This document shows, in pieces, positions 1 to 7,100 of a stretch of 31,767 bases of DNA. The notes below the pieces were generated by a model that saw nothing but the letters and a program-made list of their open reading frames with translations, had not been told where the DNA came from and ran no database searches. The translations under genes and the position numbers were made by a program. Numbering within the stretch: position 1 is the first letter of the stretch; the number at the start of each line of letters is the position of its first letter. The stretch is taken from contig NZ_BJXB01000041.1 in NCBI RefSeq assembly GCF_007990775.1, positions 1-31,767 on the forward strand, written 5' to 3'. Source of the DNA: Deinococcus cellulosilyticus NBRC 106333 = KACC 11606. GTDB lineage: Bacteria; Deinococcota; Deinococci; Deinococcales; Deinococcaceae.

Positions 1-30
1 CCCTACCCCCTCCCTACCCCCTCTCCCCCG
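1..30 (-). other. G-quadruplex-capable tract
   Basis: The + strand carries five C-runs (1-3, 6-10, 12-14, 17-21, 25-29) separated by one to three bases. The minus strand therefore has five G-runs of 3-5 with loops of 1-3, which fits the classic four-stranded G4 pattern with one run spare. It lies about 130 bp upstream of the first gene at the window edge. Apart from this tract I see nothing in 1-160 except the ribosome binding site of that gene. Confidence 0.6.
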
Positions 31-160
31 TCCCAGACGAGTTTTTCAGACTTGACGTTTACTTTGAGGAGTGCTACAGTTTGGTCATTCCAGGCGAGAC
101 GAACATCTCCCAACAAGCCACACGCTTGTTGCAGGTGACCTCTTGCCTGAAGGAGGAAAC

Positions 161-616
161 ATGAGCCAATATGCACTCTTCTCAACACTTCAAGCCCCTT
201 ACTTATTCCCCAGAGCCAGCGGCAGTCTCACCCAGATGAAAAAAGACATTTTTAAACTTCTGCAAAGGATTCCAGACATCAAGTTCTGCACAGTCAGAGC
301 CCTGGATTATCACACCTACTCTGATCCCTCCCTGGTATTCGATACAACTCCAACCTTTGAAGACCTCCACTTCGAGCAAGGACAAAATTATGTTTCCATC
401 CAGATTTGCCATGACAACATCATTGTTGATCTCCAGTTCACCTACAGCGAAACCAAAAACTACAGAGTGACCTATGCTTCTCTAGGTGATGGAAAACGTA
501 GCAACCGTAGCCCTTCTCTGTCAGATCGCAGCTGGAAAATCTTACGCCCCAGATTCCAATCTCTGATTCCGAAAGCCTCAAAAGTTCATCCAGTAGATCC
601 TCAGAGGACAACATGA
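161..616 (+). CDS. hypothetical protein, coupled to RNase H-like gene
   Basis: I do not recognise this 151-residue protein. The start ATG at 161 is chosen because AAGGAGG ends five bases before it; the longer upstream frame has no such site. The middle (about residues 45-110) is rich in short alternating hydrophobic stretches and looks like a compact alpha/beta fold. The last 40 residues are basic and Ser/Arg-rich (KRSNRSPSLSDRSWK). There is no signal peptide or membrane segment. Its TGA overlaps the ATG of the next gene (ATGA at 613-616), so the two are translationally coupled and probably act together. It could be an accessory protein for the RNase H-like enzyme, but that is inference from position only. 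It lies in a region that looks like an integrated element. Confidence 0.7.
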   Translation: MSQYALFSTLQAPYLFPRASGSLTQMKKDIFKLLQRIPDIKFCTVRALDYHTYSDPSLVFDTTPTFEDLHFEQGQNYVSIQICHDNIIVDLQFTYSETKNYRVTYASLGDGKRSNRSPSLSDRSWKILRPRFQSLIPKASKVHPVDPQRTT

Positions 617-1017
617 CCACTTTCACTGCCTATGTGGATGGCTCCTACTCCCCAGAGAAACACCTTGCTGCAGCTGCATGGGTAATCCTGCAAGACGACG
701 AGCCCATCCACCAGGGAAAAGAACTCGTTCTGGAGGAACTCAGTTCAAGAAACATCACTGGTGAACTTCAAGCTGCCATCAAGGTGATCGACTACTGTGA
801 AGCCAAAGGCATTCAAGACATCACCATTTTCCATGACCTGGAAGGTACAGGATACTGGGCTCGGGGAGAATGGAAACGCAAAAAGCCAGTCACACAAGCC
901 TTTTACAGCAGAGTCCAAGACAGTACCGTCAGAATCAATTTCCAGTGGATTCAAGGACACTCAGGTCATTTCTGGAATGAGACAGTAGATCAGATGGCCC
1001 GCAAACTGTTGGAATAA
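613..1017 (+). CDS. RNase H-like nuclease (RNase HI fold)
   Basis: This 134-residue protein has the RNase H fold motifs in order: YVDGSY with Asp9, GELQA with Glu51, a central Asp75 (IFHDLEG) and Asp126 (NETVDQMA). His116 and His119 lie in QGHSGH. These match the four acidic metal ligands and the catalytic histidine loop of RNase HI, which cuts the RNA strand of RNA-DNA hybrids. FHDLEGTGYW resembles the variant found in viroplasmin-associated and phage or plasmid RNase H proteins rather than chromosomal rnhA (from memory). It overlaps the upstream gene by four bases. It ends just before two convergent minus-strand microprotein genes. The family call is strong; whether it is housekeeping or part of a mobile element is unclear. 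Confidence 0.82.
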   Translation: MTTFTAYVDGSYSPEKHLAAAAWVILQDDEPIHQGKELVLEELSSRNITGELQAAIKVIDYCEAKGIQDITIFHDLEGTGYWARGEWKRKKPVTQAFYSRVQDSTVRINFQWIQGHSGHFWNETVDQMARKLLE

Positions 1018-1023
1018 CCAAAT

Positions 1024-1242
1024 CTACTCCAGCACCTTCACGCCCGAGCTGAAACGGTCCAAAGCCAACACAGCCCTGGCGTGATCCTCCTCACGCACGA
1101 AAGCCGTGATCAACCCCCGAGACACCACCGTCACCACCCAAACATCCCAACTCAACGCCTCCACCTCAAGATCCCGCAACACCCCCAACTCCACCAGAGA
1201 GCCAAAATCACACATTGAATTCAAGACGTCCTCGCTGGGCAT
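1024..1242 (-). CDS. small ACT-like protein B
   Basis: This is a 72-residue protein starting at the ATG at 1242, which has AAAGG five bases upstream; an in-frame GTG at 1248 is less likely. The second half (WVVTVVSRGL, then FVREEDHARAVLAL) resembles the last beta-alpha unit of stand-alone ACT (CASTOR-type) domains, where VSTxxTDYxLVREEDLxRAVxAL is typical. That comparison is from memory. The domain is shorter than a full two-ACT protein. It lies 17 bp after the related gene at 1260-1478, and the two look like tandem paralogues: both end in an (A)R-A/L-VLA-L helix. A small-molecule sensing role would fit the fold but is a guess. It converges on the RNase H-like gene with only six bases between the stops. 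Confidence 0.5.
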   Translation of the reverse strand: MPSEDVLNSMCDFGSLVELGVLRDLEVEALSWDVWVVTVVSRGLITAFVREEDHARAVLALDRFSSGVKVLE

Positions 1243-1259
1243 GATCACCTTTCAAAACA

Positions 1260-1478
1260 TCAATTCAAAGAAGCCAGCACCAACCGCGCCTGACGCTCAT
1301 ACCGCCTCGGCACATACGACCAGCCCAGAACCTGAAACTTCACTGGAGCCACCTCCAACACGGCAGCCACAGCTTCCGGGCCCAGAAGCCCCAGGCACAC
1401 CAGGTCTTCCTCTGGAATGGATTTCATGATTTGCATTGATTCAGCGAGTGTGAAACGCAAACGCAGGATTGCAGGCAT
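1260..1478 (-). CDS. small ACT-like protein A
   Basis: This 72-residue hypothetical protein starts at the ATG at 1478. That start is preferred because TATTTT lies exactly six bases upstream (1485-1490), the spacing of leaderless Deinococcus promoters; a GTG at 1496 has no ribosome site. The sequence can be aligned by eye with the downstream neighbour (LVCLGLLG against LVELGVL; RYERQARLVLASLN against REEDHARAVLALDRF). That suggests an ancient tandem duplication. There is no signal peptide. The opposite-strand frame here is Thr/Pro/Ser-rich and looks like a shadow. The function is unknown. Confidence 0.5.
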   Translation of the reverse strand: MPAILRLRFTLAESMQIMKSIPEEDLVCLGLLGPEAVAAVLEVAPVKFQVLGWSYVPRRYERQARLVLASLN

Positions 1479-1484
1479 GGAGTC

Positions 1485-1490
1485 AAAATA
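1485..1490 (-). promoter_or_regulatory. leaderless -10 box for microprotein pair
   Basis: TATTTT on the minus strand is followed by six bases and then ATG at 1478. A TTGACA sits further upstream inside the T-tract of the terminator at 1531-1560, but its spacing to this box is too long for a standard promoter. Confidence 0.4.
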
Positions 1491-1528
1491 GTGCACAACT
1501 GGTCATTTGCGGGTGACCCTGGGGTTGT

Positions 1529-1560
1529 CAAAAAAAACCCGAAAACGTCGTGTTTTCGGG
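1529..1560 (-). terminator. Rho-independent terminator of the TPR/peptide operon
   Basis: On the minus strand a perfect 9-bp stem (CCCGAAAAC / GTTTTCGGG, 1538-1546 and 1552-1560) with a 5-nt loop is followed by eight T residues. It lies about 87 bp after the stop of the small secreted-peptide ORF and ends the minus-strand transcript that begins upstream of 3287. Confidence 0.85.
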
Positions 1561-1646
1561 CATGTTGCAAACAAAAAAGGCAACCCTGAGCATATCAAGG
1601 CTGCTTGCAAACAGAGAGTCAGATAAATGGTTTTTCTGGCAACAAA

Positions 1647-1781
1647 TCAACAGAGGCTGCAATGATCAGGATCTCCAGAAAGGGTGACGCTGGAGAACGT
1701 TTTTTTCGCAGCGACAGGAGTTGCCAGGAGTCCTAGAATCAGACTGCACATCAAAACTGCTTTCAGCACACCATTCCTCAT
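1647..1781 (-). CDS. small secreted peptide precursor (candidate signal peptide)
   Basis: This is a 44-codon ORF below common gene-calling cut-offs. The N-terminus has one Arg and one Lys, then a hydrophobic core rich in Leu/Val/Met (about residues 5-20). A Sec-type cleavage site follows at TPVAA|KK (after residue 25). The predicted mature part is 19 residues, KKTFSSVTLSGDPDHCSLC, with two cysteines at the end (CSLC). ATG at 1781 has GAGGG too close; GTG at 1769 (40 residues) has GAGGA five bases upstream and may be the true start. The ORF begins 51 bp after the stop of the TPR-like gene and ends about 87 bp before a strong terminator, so the two form a bicistron. The layout copies helical-repeat receptor/peptide pairs such as Rap-Phr. 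A toxin, lantipeptide-like or simple exported peptide is also possible. Confidence 0.6.
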   Translation of the reverse strand: MRNGVLKAVLMCSLILGLLATPVAAKKTFSSVTLSGDPDHCSLC

Positions 1782-1832
1782 ACCCTCAGGGTATCTCGGA
1801 ACAGGCCTGCAACCCCATAAATTTGTTGCCAG

Positions 1833-3287
1833 CTATTTAATGTTCGCTTTTAAGGCCTGAACCACGGGGGAATAAATCACATGTGGATTTCCAAGCGTCT
1901 CCAACGCAGTTTTGTGCCGGGTCGAGGTGTAACGAACTTCGGATGGCATCGGATTGCCTTGCAACAATTCCAGAGCATACTGCGCCATACTACGTCTGGG
2001 ATAGCGTTTCAGCACCTTCCCTGCGTGCACAGCCTGCGTTTCATGCACCACAATGAACTCACGCAAATATGGTTCCAGGTCCGGGTGCTTCTCAGAAAGC
2101 AGATAAAGAGTGACAGGCGTGAAATCTCTCATCCACCACAACAAAAATGCACGCTGGTAATCCTTCAGTGCAGAATACTGTTGCAGCAGAGTCTTATAGG
2201 CATTTTGGAACTCCTCACCACGCTCCAAAGCCGGTAGATTCGCATAAATCTGAATTGCTGTTGCAAAGAAAACCATGTTGATCAAACTGATGCCACTCGC
2301 GCTGGCATCCAGGCCTGTCCGCAGTTCATTCATGGCTTCCAGGTCATGGTTCATTGAGAGCGCGAGGGCGGTTGCAGCTTTAAGCATGAACCAGGTGATG
2401 CCTCTGCCTTTACTTGACCCAACTACCCTCTGCAAATCCTCCAGAAGTTGCGCACGTTTAAGCCGGTGATCGCGCACATGGTGAGAAGGCAAATTCAAAT
2501 TGAACTCCCTGCCCAATCGCCTCAGCAACCTGAACGCCTGCGCCACTCGGGGCAGGGAAAAAGCAGCAGGTGCGTCCACAGCAGGCACCCGGCCCATATG
2601 TAAAGCGACCAGTGTGACCCTTGCCCATTCAGGCAACTGCTCTGGCACATCCCCCAACAGCCAGGAAAGAATACTTGCAAAACTCAAGCTGTTCACCTGC
2701 AACATGCTGTTGGGTTGTGAAGCCTGCGCCACCTGAAAATACAGACTGCGTGCAGCCTGCAAGTCATCGTTCACCATGTGCATGTATGCCGTTTCATACA
2801 GCACCACCAGGCGCGAGTGAGGATCACCGAGCACATCAGCCATCTGCAAAGCTTTGAAGTACATCTCCTGGGCAACAGCTTTCTTTTTCAAAACGTTTGC
2901 AGCAATCCCAATGGTCAGGTATGCACGATACATGGCTTCCAGGTTGGTGGTGTCTGCACCCAAAGTCCAGTCTGGCCGGAAACTGTCTGCAATGTACTGC
3001 AATTGGTCTTCATGCCCCTCAGCGCAAAGCAGCGCGAAATAAGTTGCTTTGCAGAGTGGGCAACGTGGGTGCTGGTAAACCTTGGCTTTTGCATCAGCAT
3101 GCTGCCCAAATCGCAGCATAATTCGAGCGAGACGGGCATCACGAATGCTGCTCACAGGAAGTTCTTCCAGAGTCTGCTGGAGCTCAGGGAGCCGCTTTTC
3201 CTCCTCCACTTGCATGTAAAACTCATTCCACTCCTTGGGACAGCGGATCAAGTGTGCAAGTTCAATGGGGCTGGGGAAAGGCGTCAT
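1833..3287 (-). CDS. TPR-like helical repeat protein
   Basis: This 484-residue protein is almost entirely predicted alpha helix. Helix-pair signatures of tetratricopeptide type are visible, e.g. ARIMLRFGQHADAKAKVY (about 54-71), AYLTIGIAANVLKKKAVAQEMY (about 121-142) and ETAYMHMVNDDLQAARSLYF (about 164-183), with more degenerate pairs to residue 410. There is no obvious N-terminal helix-turn-helix, no signal peptide and no enzyme motif, so it is best seen as a cytoplasmic protein- or peptide-binding scaffold. HPRCPLC (about 73-79) is a cysteine pair that may bind metal. ATG at 3287 has only a weak GAAAGA site and a TACATT box nine bases upstream. It is followed by a tiny secreted-peptide ORF in the same transcript, which makes a peptide receptor a reasonable hypothesis. 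It lies next to an integrase gene. Confidence 0.75.
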   Translation of the reverse strand: MTPFPSPIELAHLIRCPKEWNEFYMQVEEEKRLPELQQTLEELPVSSIRDARLARIMLRFGQHADAKAKVYQHPRCPLCKATYFALLCAEGHEDQLQYIADSFRPDWTLGADTTNLEAMYRAYLTIGIAANVLKKKAVAQEMYFKALQMADVLGDPHSRLVVLYETAYMHMVNDDLQAARSLYFQVAQASQPNSMLQVNSLSFASILSWLLGDVPEQLPEWARVTLVALHMGRVPAVDAPAAFSLPRVAQAFRLLRRLGREFNLNLPSHHVRDHRLKRAQLLEDLQRVVGSSKGRGITWFMLKAATALALSMNHDLEAMNELRTGLDASASGISLINMVFFATAIQIYANLPALERGEEFQNAYKTLLQQYSALKDYQRAFLLWWMRDFTPVTLYLLSEKHPDLEPYLREFIVVHETQAVHAGKVLKRYPRRSMAQYALELLQGNPMPSEVRYTSTRHKTALETLGNPHVIYSPVVQALKANIK

Positions 3288-3332
3288 GTGTCTTTCAATG
3301 TACTCGATTCATCATTACAGCGTTCATGTCTT

Positions 3333-3346
3333 CCCATAAGGGAAAT
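3333..3346. promoter_or_regulatory. palindrome between TPR gene and integrase
   Basis: TTCCCATAAGGGAA has perfect 5-bp arms around four bases. It sits in the 180-bp divergent gap between the TPR-like gene and the recombinase gene and could be an operator for either. No regulator is identified. Confidence 0.35.
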
Positions 3347-3467
3347 CCCCAATTAAAACACATGACTGACAACAACAAGCACAATGCTGATGCTGTCAAC
3401 ACCCACTGCTCTTTCTTATTCCGCTGATGGTCCTTATGCTGGGGCAAAGACCCACAAGGACACCCCC

Positions 3468-4667
3468 ATGACCCAGAGAAAGAAACTGCTGAAACCCAGA
3501 CTCCACGGTGAAGGCCAGATCCGAGAACGCAGCGACGGCAGGCTCGAATACCGCTTTTACGTCAAAGACCACAGCACCGGAAAGTCCGTCCGCAAAAGCG
3601 TCATTGCCCGGACCGAAAAAGAGCTCCTCGAAAAAATGCGGGCCGCTCAAATCGAAAACGCACAGGGAAAAAACTTCCAGAAGCTCAAAATCACCCTGGA
3701 AGAATGGCTCACCCAGCACGCCGAATCCCGCAAAACCAGCACAAGACCCAACACCCAAACCCAATACGGCCTGTACATCAAATACATCAGCAGCATCGGC
3801 AAGATCCCCCTGCAAGACGTCACCACCCAGATCCTCGACAACATGTACCAGGAGATGGCCAGGGCTGGATACTCCAAAAGCAGCATCACCCACACCCGCA
3901 GTTTCATCAACGCAGCCTTCAAACGCGCCATCAAATACGGCCTCTTACAGCACAATCCCAACACCAACACCGAAATTCCCGCAGTCCAACAAACCAAAAT
4001 TGCCAAAGCCGTACCCCAAGAAGAAATCCACACCCTTCTGGAAATCGCCAAAACCACAAGGTATTACACCCTCCTCTACACCATCATCAGCACCGGCATG
4101 CGGCACGGCGAAGCCCTGGGCCTCAAATGGAGTGACTTCGACTGGCACGAAAAAAGCGTCACCCTGGAGCGCGCCGTCATCCTGGTGCAGCACAAAGTCG
4201 CAGTCAGTGGCCTCAAAACCAGCAATAGCGCCAGAACCGTGTACCTCCACGACCACCTGATTCAGGTGCTGCAGGAACACCAGCAACAACAAGAAGCCCT
4301 CAAACGAAACAACCCCAACTGGACCCACGAAGACTGGGTGTTCAGCACACAAGACGGCAAACCCCTCAGCCAGAACAACATCCGCAAAGTCTTCAAAACC
4401 CTGCTCACCCAGGCAGGCCTCCCCAACTACCGGATTCACGACCTCCGGCACTCCTTCATCACCTACCTGATTCACAAAGGCCTCGACCCGAAAACGGTCT
4501 CCTCCATCGCAGGACACGCAGACACCCGCATGACCCTGGACATCTACACGCAAACCCAGGAGTCCAGAAAGCGCCTGGCGGCCACTGAAATTGCAGGCTT
4601 TGTGTCCGCACAAAACCCCGAACAGGGGGCAAACGGGGGGCAAAACAAAAAACCCAGAGTTTCATGA
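3468..4667 (+). CDS. tyrosine recombinase / phage-type integrase
   Basis: This 399-residue site-specific recombinase has, in order, a basic N-terminal arm-binding region (about 1-60) and a SAM-like core-binding domain (about 60-170). The catalytic domain follows: Arg212 (TGMRHGEALGLKW), Lys250, His324-x-x-Arg327 (RIHDLRHSF), His350 (IAGHADTRM) and the nucleophile Tyr360. The set is complete, so the enzyme should be active. ATG at 3468 is chosen because AAGGA lies eight bases upstream; the frame stays open 28 codons further up without a ribosome site. It ends 35 bp from the 3' end of a tRNA-Val gene, the usual place for integrases that use the tRNA 3' end as attB. The coding strand is unusually C-rich (ACC, AAC, CAC, CCC), unlike neighbouring genes. 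Confidence 0.93.
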   Translation: MTQRKKLLKPRLHGEGQIRERSDGRLEYRFYVKDHSTGKSVRKSVIARTEKELLEKMRAAQIENAQGKNFQKLKITLEEWLTQHAESRKTSTRPNTQTQYGLYIKYISSIGKIPLQDVTTQILDNMYQEMARAGYSKSSITHTRSFINAAFKRAIKYGLLQHNPNTNTEIPAVQQTKIAKAVPQEEIHTLLEIAKTTRYYTLLYTIISTGMRHGEALGLKWSDFDWHEKSVTLERAVILVQHKVAVSGLKTSNSARTVYLHDHLIQVLQEHQQQQEALKRNNPNWTHEDWVFSTQDGKPLSQNNIRKVFKTLLTQAGLPNYRIHDLRHSFITYLIHKGLDPKTVSSIAGHADTRMTLDIYTQTQESRKRLAATEIAGFVSAQNPEQGANGGQNKKPRVS

Positions 4668-4676
4668 CTCTGGGTT
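4641..4676 (-). terminator. terminator of tRNA-Val, overlapping the integrase 3' end
   Basis: On the minus strand a 10-bp stem (AACCCAGAGT / ACTCTGGGTT, 4667-4676 and 4651-4660) with a 6-nt loop runs into TTTTGTTTTG. This is a terminator for the tRNA transcript. The stem contains the integrase stop codon; the + strand side has no T-run. Confidence 0.75.
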
Positions 4677-4701
4677 TCATGCGTTTGACACGCCGTTGAT
4701 C

Positions 4702-4776
<75 letters not shown>

Positions 4777-5040
4777 GTGCCGTAAGCTCAAATATCTTAT
4801 TAAAGGCGGCCCCTTTCGTCAACCCCAGGATGGAACAGCAGAAGGCAGAGATTCAGTGCTTTGCCTTCCGCCCGCAAGCACGTAGTCAGAGTCAAGAAGA
4901 AAGCAGAAGTCTGAAGGCAATCCTGGAGCATGGGCTTTTTCCAGCACAAAAAAGACTTGCGCTTTCACCCCAGAGGCAGCTTATTGAGAAGTGTGTATCG
5001 ATTCCTATGCTCCAGGCACAATCAGGAGTAGACTGTTCTC
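4777..5040. other. intergenic region with short heptamer tract and possible promoter
   Basis: This region holds GCAGAAG-GCAGAGA (4838-4851) and its inverted counterpart TGCCTTC (4862-4868), related to heptamer tracts elsewhere in the window. TTGAGA (4984-4989) and TATGCT (5006-5011) are 16 bp apart and could be a sigma-70 promoter for the metal transporter. TAGACT (5029-5034) lies six bases before a TTG at 5041 and could be a second, leaderless-type -10 box. An 87-codon frame running through this region looks random. Confidence 0.4.
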
Positions 5041-5043
5041 TTG

Positions 5044-5778
5044 ATGCAGGAGACGGCGATCGAAACCCAGGGGCTCAGGGTGCGCTTTGGTGATTTTGTG
5101 GCCCTGGACAACCTTACACTTCAAATCCCCAGCGGTGCGTTTCTGGCCGTGGTGGGTCCCAACGGTGCAGGCAAGAGCACCTTCATGAAAACCCTGCTCG
5201 GACTGGTCACTCCAGAGACCGGACAGGTGAAGGTTCTGGGCAGACCTCCCGGAGCTTTCCCGGACCAGATCGGGTATGTGCCCCAGATCAAGACCTTTGA
5301 CCGTTCTTTTCCTGCGGTGGCCATCGAACTGGTGCTGTCTGGCGTGCGTCAGGCGTGGCCTGGACCACTCAGGGGTCCCGAGCGCAAACTGGCCATTGAA
5401 GCTTTAGAGCGTGTCGGAGCAGACCGACTGGCAGAACGGCCCCTGGGTCGCCTCTCTGGAGGGGAGCTTCAGAGGGTTTATCTGGCCCGTGCTCTGGTCC
5501 GAAGGCCGAAGCTCATCTTGCTGGATGAGCCCGCCACCGGAATTGATGCTCTGGGCGAGAAGGACATGTACCACATGCTGGAAGCCTACCGCAAGGAAAG
5601 TGCGGCCACCATCGCCATGATCACCCACGATTTTGATGTGGCCCGGTACCATGCTTCCTATGTCGTCGTGCTGAACCGCACCCTCTACGGATGTGGTCAC
5701 CCCTCCACCGCCCTGTGCGAAGACTGCCTGTCGAGGGCCTATGGTCACGGTAAACACGGCCACAAGAGGACCCTGTAA
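5044..5778 (+). CDS. zinc/manganese-type ABC transporter ATPase
   Basis: This 244-residue ATP-binding subunit belongs to the metal-chelate ABC family (ZnuC/MntB/TroB-like). It has Walker A GPNGAGKST (residues 38-46), the Q-loop at YVPQ, signature LSGGE (137-141), Walker B LILLDEPATGID and the H-loop at MITHD. The C-terminus is Cys/His-rich (YGCGHPSTALCEDC, then HGKHGHK), common in metal importers. ATG at 5044 is used. A TTG three bases earlier would match leaderless spacing from TAGACT, and AGGAG is 15 bases away, too far for normal use. The permease gene follows after 14 bp. No binding-protein gene is adjacent, so that subunit must be encoded elsewhere. Zn, Mn and Fe cannot be told apart from sequence alone. 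Confidence 0.9.
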   Translation: MQETAIETQGLRVRFGDFVALDNLTLQIPSGAFLAVVGPNGAGKSTFMKTLLGLVTPETGQVKVLGRPPGAFPDQIGYVPQIKTFDRSFPAVAIELVLSGVRQAWPGPLRGPERKLAIEALERVGADRLAERPLGRLSGGELQRVYLARALVRRPKLILLDEPATGIDALGEKDMYHMLEAYRKESAATIAMITHDFDVARYHASYVVVLNRTLYGCGHPSTALCEDCLSRAYGHGKHGHKRTL

Positions 5779-5792
5779 ATGGAGCACTGGTA

Positions 5793-6608
5793 ATGGAACT
5801 CTTTCAGGACTTTCTGACCCTCCCCTTTCTGCAACGCGCCCTGATTGCTGGGATCGTGATCGGGCTGATGTGTGGGTATTATGGTGTTTTTATCGTGCAG
5901 CGTGGCCTGAGCTTTCTGGGAGATGGTCTGGCACACGCAGCTTTCGGAGGGGTGGCACTCGGTCTGCTGCTTGGGTGGACTCCTCTGTGGGTGGCCCTGC
6001 CCTTCACGGTGCTGGTCAGTCTGGGCATCACCTACCTCAGGGAAAAGACTGAACTCCAGGGAGACACTGCAATCGGAATCTTCTTCGCTGTGTCCGTGGC
6101 CCTGGGTGTGCTATTTTTGGGCCTGAAGAAGGACTACACCGCCGATGCCTTCAGTTACCTGTTCGGCAGCATTCTCAGCGTGGGTGTGACCGACCTCATT
6201 GTGATCGGGGTGCTGCTCCTGATCACGATTCTGCTTGTTCCCAGAACCTGGAAACAACTGGCCTACAGCACCTTTGACCCGGAACTGGCCGCTTCAGATG
6301 GGGTGAATGTCCGGGGACTAAATTACTTTCTGTCGGTGGTGCTTGCTGTCACAGTGGTGGTGAGTGTCAAGGTGATCGGCATTGTGATGGTGGCCTCTTT
6401 CCTGGTGATTCCCGCCGCCGCCGCCCGCCTTCGCAGCCGCACCCTCTACCAGATGACCCTGTGGTCTGCTGGACTTGCGGCCCTCGCCAGCATCATTGGA
6501 CTGCTGGCTTCGTACCTGATCAACGTGCCCTCGGGCTCAACGATCATCCTTGCCCAGGCGCTCTTTTTCGTTCTGGCAGCTGTTCTTCCCAGACAATCCC
6601 GTACTTGA
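5793..6608 (+). CDS. zinc/manganese-type ABC transporter permease
   Basis: This 271-residue integral membrane protein has about eight hydrophobic helices and belongs to the ABC-3 metal permease family (ZnuB/MntC-like). FIVQRGLSFLGDGLAHAAFGG (about 33-53) is the conserved family motif, and HAAFGG contains the histidine often near the metal path. The family's typical late loop, KVIGIVMVASFLVIPAAAAR, is also present (about residues 192-211). GGAG lies eight bases upstream of the ATG. The gene is 14 bp after the ATPase stop, so the two are one transcription unit. With no solute-binding protein in the operon, it must pair with one encoded elsewhere. Confidence 0.92.
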   Translation: MELFQDFLTLPFLQRALIAGIVIGLMCGYYGVFIVQRGLSFLGDGLAHAAFGGVALGLLLGWTPLWVALPFTVLVSLGITYLREKTELQGDTAIGIFFAVSVALGVLFLGLKKDYTADAFSYLFGSILSVGVTDLIVIGVLLLITILLVPRTWKQLAYSTFDPELAASDGVNVRGLNYFLSVVLAVTVVVSVKVIGIVMVASFLVIPAAAARLRSRTLYQMTLWSAGLAALASIIGLLASYLINVPSGSTIILAQALFFVLAAVLPRQSRT

Positions 6609-6644
6609 CGCACGGATTTTACGGGTTTAAGGTGGTGTAAGCGT

Positions 6645-7100
6645 ATGTGGATCTCGACCAAAGCACAGTACGGGCTGCGTGCCCTCATTGAAATCGGCAA
6701 AACCCCCACCCAGGCGGTTCCCCTCAAGGATGTGGCCGACAAGCAGGACATCAGCCAGCACTATCTGGAGCAGATTGCCTCCAACCTGCGCCGCGCAGGA
6801 TTCATCCGCAGCGTGCGGGGTGCCCACGGGGGCTACAAACTGTCCCGCGCGCCAAAAGACATCCGTGCCTGGGATGTGGTCGTCACCATGGAAGGCAGCC
6901 TGGCCCCTGTGAGCTGCCTGGAAGACTCCGACTCCTGCACCAAAACCGGCAGTTGCGCCACCGAAGGGCTCTGGAAGCGTGTGGAAGACGCCGTGCGAGA
7001 TGTCCTCTACAACACCACCCTCGAAGACCTGATCCAGGAGAACGTGCAGCTCGAACACAGCAGACTGGTTCAACTGGAACCTTTCTACGCACCGCAGTAA
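6645..7100 (+). CDS. Rrf2-family transcriptional regulator with cysteine cluster
   Basis: This 151-residue protein has the Rrf2 winged-helix domain: MWISTKAQYGLRALIEI at the start, ISQHYLEQIASNLRRAGFI as recognition helix, and VRGAHGGYKLSR as wing. Three cysteines follow (CLEDSDSCTKTGSC, about residues 87-100), matching the Fe-S ligand region of IscR/NsrR-type members. An iron-sulfur, nitric oxide or redox sensing role is therefore likely; CymR-type members lack these cysteines. AAGGTGG lies about eight bases upstream of the ATG. It begins 36 bp after the metal permease and is probably co-transcribed. Together with the transporter it suggests metal or Fe-S homeostasis, but the targets are unknown. 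Confidence 0.88.
   Translation: MWISTKAQYGLRALIEIGKTPTQAVPLKDVADKQDISQHYLEQIASNLRRAGFIRSVRGAHGGYKLSRAPKDIRAWDVVVTMEGSLAPVSCLEDSDSCTKTGSCATEGLWKRVEDAVRDVLYNTTLEDLIQENVQLEHSRLVQLEPFYAPQ

Noticed and set aside
1106..1429. 107-codon + frame
   Set aside because: Thr/Pro/Ser-rich shadow of the two minus-strand ACT-like genes.
4830..5093. 87-codon + frame upstream of the metal ATPase
   Set aside because: Random composition, overlaps the ATPase start in another frame and crosses the promoter region.
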